From NCBI GenBank assembly GCA_039621445.1, contig CP154954.1, positions 29,521,411 to 29,585,410 on the forward strand: a DNA stretch of 64,000 nucleotides, in the 5' to 3' direction. Positions 1 to 11,900 of the stretch are shown piece after piece. The stretch is from Euglena gracilis (Eukaryota > Euglenida > Euglenophyceae > Euglenales). Every line of letters begins with the position of its first letter. Position 1 is the first letter of the stretch. Position numbers and translations under genes: made by a program. The notes beneath the pieces are model-generated. The model made no database searches and was not told the origin of the DNA. It saw nothing but the letters and a program-made list of their open reading frames with translations.

Positions 1-544
1 GAATGGCATGGCAATTTGAGGGATTTCGGTTTTAAGCTTTCAGTTCCAAATTTTGGCGGAAAAATTCCAACCCACTGGATTCGGGCCCCGGGCGGATATT
101 GGCCATGCTTGCTCTGGAGGTTGGGCCGACCTAGGTCGGCACGGCCCAACCATGCTGTTATCGACCTCTGGAGGTCGACAGAAATGGCCACTGCACCGCA
201 TTACCCCCCCCCTTTTCAAAGAACTGGTCGGCCCGACCTGTTGCAGTTGCCGACCATATGGTCGGCCTGACCAATTGGAGGTCGGGCCGACCATATGGTC
301 GGTAGAAATGACCTCAATGGTTTTCCTTTTCAAAAGCATCCATCCAAACCCTTGGCCAAACCCCGGAACATAAGAAGGCCATTTTCGCATATACCCTCAC
401 CCCCCCTAATTGCCCCCCCCCCCCAATTGGCTAATTGAGGGTCCCGTTGGACGGTCCATTAGCCAATTTGGGGGGGGGTCGGGCTTATTGCCCATTGGCC
501 GGGGTTATCCCCCCCTAATTGTCCCCCCCCTAATTGGCTACCAC

Positions 545-729
545 TCCCCCCCTTATTTGACCCCCCCCCTTAATTGAGCATTTGGGTCCGGGGAGGAAAT
601 TTTTTTAGGCGCCGAAGGCGCCGAAAAAATTTTTTGCCCTCTCGCAAAGCCAAATTTTCGACCCCCCCCCTTATTTGAGCATTTGGGGGGTCCCTTAGCC
701 CGTGGGTGTGCTCAAATAAGGGGGGGGTA
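545..729. repeat. Palindromic element with GGCGCC hairpin core (family P)
   Basis: The arms are CCCCCTTATTTGA on the left and TCAAATAAGGGGGGG on the right, around a GGCGCCGAAGGCGCC core at 608-622. The same element recurs at 23,251-23,434 (the duplicate) and, independently, at 19,139-19,351 inside a hAT-like element. It is therefore a dispersed foldback/MITE-like family rather than just part of the tandem duplication. Confidence 0.65.
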
Positions 730-1494
730 ATTGGGGGTCCGAAGGAGCCCGGCCATTAGCCAAATAGGGGGGGTGAGGGTACCCATAAGCTAGGGGGCAT
801 TGCAAAACAATTCCTGGTGGCGTTAACCCGTGGCCAAAAAGAATTTCTGACGTTATTTGAAGGGTTATATGAGTTGGGTTAGGGTTATGATTCTTATGCA
901 AACAGCAGAACATTTCCTGCTCAACGTTGTTAGATTGGTCTCTACAAGGTTCCCAGCAATCCCAAAGAGCCGCCCAACTTGGGTTAAAAACATGGGGGGA
1001 CCTGAGCGAGGCGCCAGCAAGGGTCCCCCCATGTGCATTAACCCCAGTTGGGCGGCTCTTTGGGGTAGCTGGTACCGTGTAGGAGCCAATTTATCCCGTT
1101 TCTGAACAGCCGGCTGCAGCCCTCAAAAAATTTTCAGGCTTCAAAAAGAGGCACTTGCCAATGGAGCCCTGGATTCGGGCTTTCTTGCCTGTTTTCGAGG
1201 TGCCAGCCCGGTTCAGCTGCCAGTAGACCCCTTTTCCAGCCAGCACCTTTTTTCCCCTAGCGGTAACCCCCCCAGGGTCTTTAAGGAAACCCCTGGACTG
1301 AACCATTATTTCCAGAGTGGAAGTGTTGATTTTTGAGTCATTTTGGTCCCGGTGGCCAGAGACCGACCCTGGAGGGGTTGGGGAGTTGGGTGATTGGTTT
1401 TCCAGATCCCCCCCCCCGGGGGGGTGTTGCTGAGCAACGGTATAATTCTGATTAAGGATGTCAAGAATAAAACAACCTGTTTGTACCCGCCCCC

Positions 1495-1920
1495 CCCCCC
1501 TTGTCCCCTTGTCCACCGACCACCCCTACATACCGACCACCCCCCGGTCGGGGGTTGCAGGTTGGGGGGGGGGTGTACGACCACCCCCGGTCGGGGGTTG
1601 CAGGTGACCACCAAAATGTTTTTACCTCTCATGTGCTTGTCGACCAGCTTTTTTCCCGTGTTTCCTGTCCATTGAGTGTTCCTCGTGTTCCCTCCGGGGA
1701 GTCCTGTTTTGTTTGAGCATAGCACCTCTGTTGTTGCTATGGTTATTGGTCCCTTACCTCATGGGGAGAAATATTACCGTTATGAAATTGCACCTTTTTT
1801 TGGCTTTTGGTTTTGTTTTGGCCCTAGTGGTACGACCACCCCCGGTCGGGGGTTGCAGGTTGGGGGGGGGTGTACGACCCCCCCCCCCCGGTCGGGGGTC
1901 GTAGGAACCCGGTCGTTGGA
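1495..1920. repeat. CCGGTCGGGGGTTGCAGG cassette cluster
   Basis: The motif ACGACCACCCCCGGTCGG followed by GGGTTGCAGGT occurs at about 1,530-1,560, 1,578-1,606 and 1,833-1,862, with C and G runs between. Similar cassettes appear in UGDH intron 10 (about 12,955-13,145) and beyond the duplication (41,930-42,060). This marks a dispersed repeat family. No coding function is inferred. Confidence 0.5.
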
Positions 1921-2205
1921 CAAGGGGGGGGGGGGGGCGGGTACAACAAGGCAATGGTTTTGCCAAATAAAAGTTTCATGCATGCTTTTTTGTTGGTTTT
2001 GGGGGGTTAAACATGTTTCTCAGTCTGAAGTGTTTGTTTTGAACAACATCTTTGGCCCTGACCCCCAAGGGTGCATGGAGAGAGCCAGGGTGGTCTATAC
2101 GGGACGGGATTTTTCTTTTTTTTTCCTGTTCAGGACGGCCCTGAAGCCCTCAGGCCTAAGAGTCTGTCTGCCAAGGGCAGAACTGGGGGGCGTGAACCGG
2201 GTCGG

Positions 2206-2675
2206 GAGGAGCCCAGGTAACCGCGGTGTAACCGCAGTGAGAACAAGAGCAAAGGTATCAGTATCAGTCCAATGCTTCATGACAAGGGGGTTGGAGGGGG
2301 GGGAAGCCCCCCCCCCCCAAATGAGACCCGGGATTTTTTGGGTCCGTTACTTGAAAACTGCAGGGGTTCTTATTTTTGGGGGATCTTATTTTTGGATTTT
2401 TTTTTGACCAACCTGGACCCAAAGACATCATTTTCCAGGTTCCCAAAAAAAACCAAAAGTATTTCTTCGACGCTTCGCGATACGCGTAAATTGGTTCAAT
2501 TCATCTTTTAGCCTGTTTTTGGAACTCAAATATCCCAAATTGTTGACAGGTGGAATCCAAACCAAGATCATCGTGTGAATTGAAAGAGAATTTTGACCTC
2601 CATTACCTTGCGGTTACACCGCGGTGTGACCGCGGTGCAACCGCGGTGATAACCGCGGTGTGGGCTCCTCCTCAA
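2206..2675. repeat. Inverted-repeat element with AACCGCGGTGT subterminal repeats
   Basis: The left end reads GGAGGAGCCCAGGTAACCGC and the right end carries the complement (GCGGTTACACCGCGG ... GTGTGGGCTCCTCCTC). AACCGCGGTG-type 10-mers are repeated near both ends. The 470-bp size and end structure resemble a non-autonomous TIR transposon. I could not define a target-site duplication. Copy 2 equivalent: about 24,909-25,378. Confidence 0.45.
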
Positions 2676-2921
2676 AAACAAAAAGGTCGAAACATGCATT
2701 TTTCGACCTTTTGGGTGGATGGGCGATGGTCCAAGGATGCCGGAAATCACATTTTCTGCCGAATTCGAGCCGCTTTTGCCAAAATTTGGCTCTTTTTTGC
2801 CCATTCTTCCTCTGGGGTTTCATTGAATGTGCTGGGACAGCAGATTTATTTTATTCTTTTTATCTTCCCCCTGGCGAGAGCACAGGAGGTAACAGTTCCT
2901 CTCATCGGAAGCCCTGTGACA

Positions 2922-5900
2922 GATGTCAAGGTGACCATCCATGATATCAATCAGGCGCGGATTGATGCCTGGAACTCAGACCAACTTCCAATCTATGAAC
3001 CGGGACTGGAGGAGATTGTAAAGCAGCAGCGTGGCAAGAACCTTTTCTTCACCACCAGCTTCGATGAGGAACTCCAAGAAGCGGATATTGTGTTTATGTC
3101 TGTGAACACATTCAGGGAGTGGCATTAATGGGAGAAGAATGCTGGAATGATTGTGAAAGAAGTGTGACTAAACCCCCCCCCCCCGATGGTGGAGGGTGAT
3201 GTGGGCTTTTTGGGAATCCCCCCACAAGTCACACGGAGAGTCGGCAGGGGGGGTTGGGGTGGTGTACATGCCACTGGGACGGTGTTGCCAACAGGTAAAT
3301 GCCGCTGTGTAAACCCTGTCAGGTGCATGTGCATGATGGTGTGTGTGGCAAACCCCGAACTGCCCCAAGAGAACGCTGGAACAAAGAACAACTGAACAGT
3401 GTTTTTTCCAGTCTGGCCGAATACAGACAAGCTGTGGGCAACCACATTTTGGTGAAAAGACTCCGATGGGTGGTGGTGGTATTGCAATTTTCTCTCTCGG
3501 TAGGGTCAAGGGTAAGCTTCTGTAAAGGCCCCAAAAATTAAAAAAAATTGCAAAAAAATTGTAAAGAAAATGGTGGCCTGGATGAGATAATGATTCAAAA
3601 AAGAACCTGGATTCTGGGATGGAAAGCCGCAAAATATTATGGTGTGGGACAGTGGGATCTGCCTACAAGCCTCAGGTAACCAAAAGTCAGGATTACATTT
3701 TCTGGGACCGAAGAAATCACATACCCCCTTCCCCCCCTTGTCCAAGACACAGCGTGTCGTTGACACCCCCCCCCTGTCAACGACTCTTTTCTGGAGCACA
3801 TTTTTTCTCTTGTATTTTTTTTAAAGGATATTCAGCCAAGTCATTTGAAAATTGTGTCACATCTCCTTGCCATTTCTTTATTTGTTTTCCCCTATGAATT
3901 TGGTGATTTGGTGCAATATGAGGGGTCAAATGGTGCAATTTGTGGAGGACATGGTCATTGGGCCATCAAAAAGTTCGTTGTCATTGTCCGCGCTGTTGAC
4001 AGAGCTTGTCGTTGACATCCCCCCATGTCAACAGCACTTTCCTGGTGCGTGCCTTGGCCAAGGGGAGGGGAGGTGGGTACCTTGTGAAAATGGCCGAAGG
4101 CCATGCCGCAGGCAACAGCCCTTCATTGAAGAGAGCACCATCAGAGACCATGGCAGATTAACGGTCCCCCACTAGGGCGCCAATTTTTGCAATGGGTCGA
4201 AAATTAAGCAGCAGTCAAAAAACGCATTTTCTCAGACCACAATCTCAGAACACAAGAGAAAGTTGGTCGATTTTGGGGAGCAATTTCAGGCATACTTGGA
4301 CCCCCATCCAAGTCTGGTAATTCTTCATTCAATTCAACCTTGCATTTGGGGGGGGTTGCGATATTTTGCGAGATATTGCACCGTCTTGCGATATTGGCGA
4401 TATTTTCGATATTTGCGATGTTATTGCTGATACCGCGATATATTGCGGTTATTTTTTTAAGCCCCCCCCCCCCCCGGGAAAATGTTAGTCACAACCTTGG
4501 CCAGCGGAATTCAGCCTTTCGCCATTCACCCTAATAGAGAACCCTCCAAAACAGTAAGTGCCCTCGGTTACTAGAATTTCCAGTGCCTCATTGGTGACAC
4601 CCCAAGATTCCTCTTCAATGGGATCCACCACAATGTCATCTTCATCGTCAGAGTCAACTAAAATCTGTTGACAGTACAAAAAGAACGGTGCAAAATTTGT
4701 CAAATACCCTGCGGGGGGGGGGGTCTGAGGGCAACCGCGCGGGCGGTGTTCGGCCCAAAGGGGGGGATGGGGGTGCGGGGAGAGGGGGGGGGGAGGGGGG
4801 TCGGGTGAGGAACGGGGTTTGCGTCATGCGTGACTTGTGTGACGTCATTCTTTCCTCTAATTTTAAAACCCAATCAGGAATTTGCGTGCCATTTGGGTCC
4901 AAAAATAGGTCCAATTGGGAATTTGGGACAAATTATTCATACTTTTGATTCCTAACTGAGTGGCAAATTCCTAGTTAATCCGAATTTTTTGTACTTTTTT
5001 TGAATCCAGAATTGGGTTCAGAGTGGGGTCGGGGGGGGGTCGCGGAGGAAACGCCCAAAATAGGGCCTTGCCCCATCCACCCATCCAGGTGCGCCGACCC
5101 CGCCCCCGACATTTTGAGGAGAGGGTGAGGAGGAGACACATGGGTGCAACCTCATGGAAACCTCTGGACTGATTATGCATATTATGCACTGAACAAACAC
5201 TGTTATGCACTGTTTTCTTCAAATTTAAGGTTTAATTTCTTTAAATTAAGGTTCACCTTTTTTTCATTTTAAATTGTAGCTTTGGTACAAACATTGAAAT
5301 TTCATTTCACACCGCTCATGGAGGTGGTCACCCCTGCATGTTCCTCCAACAACTGTGGGCAAACCAAATCCCAAAAAAAAATGAAAAAAATGGCATATGA
5401 ACCAGAGAAAAGAAAAAGCACAAAACCGAAAAAAAAATCAAAAATTAAAATCAATATTCATGCATACAATCTTGGGCATTGGTGAAATTTGTGCAGCAGA
5501 AAGTTGGTGGATTCCTGCCAGGCTTCTTTTTGTTTCGGAAAGTTGCACCCCCCGGGGGGTTGTGGGCCGGCAGGAGGGTAGGGCACCTTCAACCCCCCCC
5601 CCCCCCGGGAGCCGGTTTCGGGGTGGGTAGTGCTAAAATGGCCGTTTTCAAGGGAAATTTGCCTGTGTCAGCAGGCACCACATGCCGAAACCGACCCCCC
5701 CCCTGGGGTGGGGGGGGTGCTGCTGTGGACAGCAGGCACCATAGCACACGGCACCCCCCCCCCCGGGGTTGGTAGAAAGAAGCCTGATCCCTGCTCACAC
5801 CCACCAAGTTGCATGGGATTGGCAAAGGGCGAGCAGCAGATCTGAAGTACATTGAAGGTGCTGCCCGTCGTATTGCAACGATCAAGGATGGTTCAGCCAC

Positions 5901-8900
5901 ACAGTGTGGCGACCTGGAATTGATCCTGGTCTGAAGTGGATCCATTTTTTAAACAAGCAAGTGACCAAATTTGCACACCCTCTTTGCATGAAACCCTGGG
6001 GGTCTACATTGTCCAAATATTTACTGGCCCCCAACGATTTTGTTGACCTTCCAGCTTTTCAAAAAAAACATGTTTTTTGAACCTTGAAAAAGAAAAGTGT
6101 AAAATGTCGTGGTTTGAAAATCTTCTTTTTGCTTCTTTTTTTTAAAGAAGAAGCCAAAATGTGGCACGCAGCTTCGCTTGTCCAACCTCCCCCCCCCCAG
6201 GGAAATTGCCCTCCCTGGGAAACTGTTATTTAAACCCCGTACTCGCCAAACTGTCACCGAATTTTTTCCCAGAAATTTTGACGCTTTCTCACGGAAGGTG
6301 AAAGATTGAGTGGACCTCATGCATAGAATTTGACCACGGAAATTTGAAGGGAAATCGCATCTTTTGGACTTCTGGGTCAGTGGGGGATTTAAAAAATTCT
6401 CCTTTTTACTTCTGACCTCCCCCGTGAAACTGTTACTTACCTCCGTATTTGCTGACAGTTTCCCGGGGGGATAGATGCCCAAGAGGTTATTATTGGGTTA
6501 TTTTTTTCCTCCAGTGCTTTGCAGAGAGTATTTTAGACATATTTTGCACAGCATTGCCCCAAGCCACACGTTTGACCAATTGGGGCAGGGGATTCTTTCC
6601 CCTGTTACGTACAGCGTGGTACGCTATATGCCTGACAAAATCAGTAACTCCTTTCAAGAGGGGAGGCAAGCTTGGAAGGACACCAGGGGTTTTTTTTAGT
6701 TGTGGACCCCCGGGGGGGGGGGGGGGGGGGGGGGCCCGGCCGAGCCCCCAGGGGGGGATATACTTTTTGGCGCCAAAGGCGCCAAACATATTTGAAAAGG
6801 TGCTATTTTTAGCACTTTTTGCGATTTTTGGCCATTTTTTGTGGGTCCCCCAGGACCCCCCAGGGGGGGTGGGGGGGGGGTGGGGGCGCCCCCCCCCCCC
6901 GGTCTTAAATAAATCCCCTGAAGGACACCCCTCTCTGCGGGAGGGGGTTGGGTGGGTGGGGGCCATACCATTGCCAAGGGTGTGCTCCCCCCCCACCGGC
7001 CGGGGGGTGACTGACTGGTTTTTTCGGAGTGACTGGCTAGTTTTTGGCTCCTGTGGGGGGAGGTCAGTGCAGAACGGAAATCGGCCGAACAGCCAGGGTG
7101 GTGGGTGGGTGGGGTCGACCACCCCCTCCCCCCACACCCTGCATGGTGGGTGAGGGGGGGGGGGGGGCGACCCCCCCCCACCACCTCTTCCCGTATTTCC
7201 GGGAGCACCAATTTTTGGACCGGAAAAAAATTTTTCGCCGCCGGGTGTTTTTTTTATCCATTTTGGGACCAATATAGGAGGTCCCCACCCAAAAACCACC
7301 CAAACCCCCATTTTTTCACACCTTCCAAAAATTCAACATTTTCTGAAAATGTTGATTTTGAGAGGTTTTTGAAGCAAAAAATGCCATTGAAAGGTCAAAA
7401 AATTTCAACGAGAAAAAATGTCAGTAAAATTTGACTGTGCCAAAATTTTGTCCACTTTTTTTGACCTTCGTTTTTTTCACCCCCCTCCTAAAAACTACCA
7501 ATTTTTAACCTTAAATTTTTGAGATTTTTTGTGAAAAAAAATGTGGTTTTCCATCATAAAAATCATATGTTTTGGGTTCATTTTTCAAAAAAAAATCAAA
7601 AATCTTCCCGTCCAATATCCCCGTTTTCCTGAAATCGGTGAAAATGCTGTGGTGGGTGGGGGGGTCGACCCCCCCCCCCCCCACCAGGCCTTCCCATTCT
7701 GCCCTGCGGTGGTTGGCCAGGATTGGCCGACGTGGCCACCTGGCGCCAAAGGCGCCGGAAATTTCTTTTTTGACCAAAAATGTTTTGATTTTTGGCCAAT
7801 TTTGGCCGAGTAGCCAAAGTGACCAACCCCCTTCCCCAGGAAGGAGGTGGGAAGTGGGTGACTGGTTTTTGAAAAGTGACAGATTGGTTTTTTGAAAGTG
7901 GACCAGGGCGGGGGGTCGGTAAACAATGGTATGGTCCGGTCCCTTTTGTGGGGGGGGTGTCCCTGCGGAAGCTTGGGCATAGGTTCCAGAGAGAAGCACC
8001 AGAAAAATGTGGGCAAGGCGGTCCCCTGCTGGGCTGGGTGGGGGGTCTTTAAAAGAAGCCGGGAGAGCAGTGCAAGTGGTCAGCAATCCATGGCCCCTCC
8101 GAAGGGAGGATTTTTATGCAGAAAAAATCCTCCTTGCAAGGACTGTGAAGTCTGGCAACAAGGTGGTTGTGGAGAAGTCCACGGTGCCTGTTCGCTGCAG
8201 CGTTGCCATTGAGCGAGTCTTGAAGGCATGCAGTGCTGATCAGGGTTTGACGTAAGGAGGTCGACCGCGCACCGTTTTGAACAATAGCCTTTTGTAACGA
8301 TCCCCCCACTTTGCGCCTATTGCATGCAAGAAGCTCTGGGAGTGTGGAAGCTGAGTCACATGAAAATGAAATGCGAGCGGATGGACTGCTTCTAAGCAGA
8401 GGAGGGCACCATAAGGAACCTCCATGACTTTTCTTTTGATGATTGCCTCAAAAAACCCCTATCTGCGATCCACATAGGTGCGTGCTCCACTCTGGCAACG
8501 ACCCTCTCTGATTCAACCCCCCCCCCATTCCTGACGACCCACAACGACCCATTGTTGTAATCATTGGTTATACTCTTTTCACATGTTTTGGGCATTAGAA
8601 ATGCTCTCCACTTTCCTTGATCGCCCCTCTTTCCCAAATCATGTGTCAAGTCCAACAAAAATCACGAATATTGAGAACCAAACCTGGATTTTGAAAGCAG
8701 GTTGGCAAATTTAGCAGCACATCACTCCAGAATTAGGATTATGAAAATTATGGCAAAGAAGCATCTGGAAATTTTCTGGGTGTTTTACCAAAACACCCAG
8801 AAAATTTGTTTGTTGTAATTTGTTGCCCTACACCCAGGGAGTTGAGTTACCCCATCCATTGGCCATGGGTTTGCTCCATTGTGTCACTGTTGTGTGCCGC

Positions 8901-11900
8901 TGATGGGGTGTTTGACTCCCAAATTATGTTCTTGTCGATCCCTGGTGCTGACACCTCTGCCACATTTGAAGTACTGTCAAACCCAGAACACACCAGTACT
9001 CCCATTTTTTTTCGCCACCATTTTTCACCGGTCATCCGTTTCTCAAAAGTTGGTTCATGACAATACTGGTCCATTTTTTATCCCACCGAGGGATGCCTTG
9101 TCAGAGTCAACACACCACATCGGTGTCATCAGTCTGAGTGCTGACGTGCTGGCGAGTTTCTTGCCGAGGGGACAGCCATTGAGGATCTTCTGAAACCCGA
9201 CCGTGTGTTGATCAGGCATTATTTTGCATATATCTTTTACGTATGCTATATAATATACATATATATATATATATCATGTATTATATATGCTTATTTTAGG
9301 GTCAAATTTTTTCCAACACTTTTAGGCATTCTAAGGAATTTTAAGGCACAATTTTCCAGGGTGGTCCATGGGCGATCCGGGCATCGAACCAACGTTTTTG
9401 ATTTCGCACGTGGTCCAAAATCAAGGAAAGTCGAAAAACGCAGTTTTTGAGTTTTGGTTGGATAGACAATGTTTCAGCGATGCCAGAGATCATTTTTCAT
9501 CCCGAAGTCGGCCTGTTTTTGCCGAGATTTTGCGTTTCATTTTTGCTTGGTCGGAGAAGATTCTGCTGGTCTCATTTCTTAAGGCGTTTTAACGCATTTT
9601 AAGGCATTCTGGCCAAAATTTAAGGTGTATATTTAAAGTATTTTAAGGTTTTTTTTCAAGGCACCTTTAATGATGATAATAATTATAATAATGCCTGGCG
9701 CTGATCGGTGGGTCTCAAACACCCAGCGGGCAGAAGGCCTGTGAGCTTCTCTGCTCTGTCTATGCACGATGGGTGCCGCACAGCTGATTTTGGTTGCACA
9801 TAGTTTCATTTCAACTTCCATTTCCATCCATTGATGGTTTCCAGTTTGTGTGTTTCTTTGAGCCCAGGTCCCCTTTTTTGTGTTGGTTTTTGGACAGCTC
9901 ATTGTGAATCCTTGTTTATTTTTGCCTTTTTAACAGCTCCCAAAAATCCTAAAAAACCAAATATATATATATTTTTCCTGGACACCCAACATGTTTAAAC
10001 AAAAAAAAAATCTTGTGATGGATGTTTGCACTGCTCAAAAAACGAAAGGTTTTTTTTTGAGAAATTGCATGAACATATTTTCTGCATTTCAACACGTTTT
10101 CAACAAAAATCCTCCAAGGCGGATGATAATTGGGTAAAGGTTTTCAAAAAGTTAACTCCAAATGTTGAATGGTTCTGTTTTTTAATTCTTTTTTCTGTTA
10201 ATCTTTTTGTCAACCTTGTTTTGCTCAATTTTGGAGAAGATTGGAACAAAATGAGTATGATTTTTGAAGAAAAAAAGACAATTCTCAGAGACATTTTAAA
10301 TGGACACAAGAGGACAACTTTTTGCAAGGATGCTTTTGCTGTCTGCAGTGTAATTACGCGGGAAAAATTTCTGCCCGGTGCTTCGTGCTCTTGCTGGAAA
10401 GGCGGTAATTCGGACCCTCCACAAAAACAGTGGGGGCAATGCCTGGAGGGGGGGGGGGTTCCCCCCAGTGCCTGCCATTATATCAAACCCGGGAGGGGAG
10501 CTCCGTTCGTGGTGGCACACCCTGCTGCAGCCCTGCCCAGGGATAGTTGGGAAGCCCTTTGGTTTTGAGGTAGGTGGTTGGGGGGTTTGGACCCCCCCCC
10601 GTTGTTGGAGGGGTGTGCAGCAGGTTCCAAAAAATAGCTGTTTTCCTTCCGGCACTGCACTGGAAAGTGAATAATTTTCACCTTCTTCCTCACTTTTGAG
10701 CATATTGCCCACCCATTTTGGGATGTTTTGATGTCTTCCACATAAAAAAACGGTCAAAAAGTATTTTTTGGGGGTTTGGTCTATTTTCAAATGGAATCAG
10801 GGATTTTCCAACAATTTTGGACTGGTATCCGGACGTGGACCCGGCCACAAACTGAAAAAAAAATTGGTCCTATTTCAGTGACGAGGTTGGAGGGAGGGAG
10901 TCCGACCCCCCCCCCCGCCCCTCAAGGCCTCCCATGTCCCTGGCCCTGCCCCTGACAATCTGATGATGATGGCCGGGATTTTTCATTTTGCAATTCTGGT
11001 CCTGAGTGGGCGCGCCAGTCCCCCTCCCCCCAAGGTCAGCTGCCTCTGCGGGAGCGGATCCTGACCACCAACCAGTGGTCCAGCGAGCTCAGCAAGCTCA
11101 CCGCCAACGCGTTTCTGGCGCAGCGCATCTCCTCCATCAACTCCATCTCCGCCGTCTGCGAGGCCACTGGGGCGGACATCGACGAGGTCGCGTTCGCCAT
11201 CGGCCGGGACTCTCGCATTGGCCCCAACCGGGCCGATACTGTCGATACAACACAACACAACACAAGGCAACTCAACCCAAAACACCACACCACACCACAC
11301 CACACCACATTACAACACAGCACAGCACAGCACACACACCTGTCCAAGTGGGTTGAAGCCAATTTCCCTGGTAGGTAGGGCCATTCGTTGGGGATTGCCA
11401 AGGTTGCCAGCGTTGCCCAGGTTGGGGCAATGCTGGCCTTTGTATCGGGCAGTGGTGGCCCTATGGGAGTTGGTGAAAAAACACCTCTCCCTCCAGCGGT
11501 GTGCAGGTTTTTTTTGTTCAAACCGCGCCGTCGTTTTGTTGGTTTGTGTTGCACAAAAAAGGGCGTTCACACCAGAGTTGCAACACATTTGCCACAGGAG
11601 ACAGGATTACCCAACAAATTAAAATTTTAAAAGCTCCGGGGTTTACTTCTTAAAAAAGTGACGGGCCCACCCCAAAATCCCAGTGACTGCTGTCTGAAAC
11701 GTTGTCATGGACAGGCACCCAGAAGCCAGAAACCCCGGATCTTAACACAGGACCTGCCTGGCCGGAAGTTTCTCAAGGCGTCCGTTGGATTCGGTGGCTC
11801 CTGCTTTCAGAAGGACATCCTGAACCTGGTCTACCTATCCAATTCTTTGGGGCTGCACGAGGTGGGGGATTATTGGTACAGCGTGGTGACCACCCCTTCG

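Larger units (their letters stand above)
1..2921 (+). other. UGDH copy 1, intron 1 (5' part outside window)
   Basis: No exon is seen before 2,922. The stretch corresponds to 22,705-25,624 of copy 2. Contents: a cluster of GGTCGG/CCGACC palindromes at about 113-303 (including GACCATATGGTC), a palindromic element at 545-729, inverted matches around 960-1,060 (CAAAGAGCCGCCCAACT and its complement), CCGGTCGGGGGTTGCAGG cassettes at 1,495-1,920, and an inverted-repeat element at 2,206-2,675. ORFs here are low complexity and were not accepted. Confidence 0.7.

Noticed and set aside
6490-7311. 273-codon minus ORF in intron 3
   Set aside because: Gly/Pro-rich translation of C and G runs inside a UGDH intron; its counterpart in copy 2 is broken differently.
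11246-11340. CA-rich simple repeat at the start of intron 8 as a functional element
   Set aside because: A simple low-complexity tract with no further signal.
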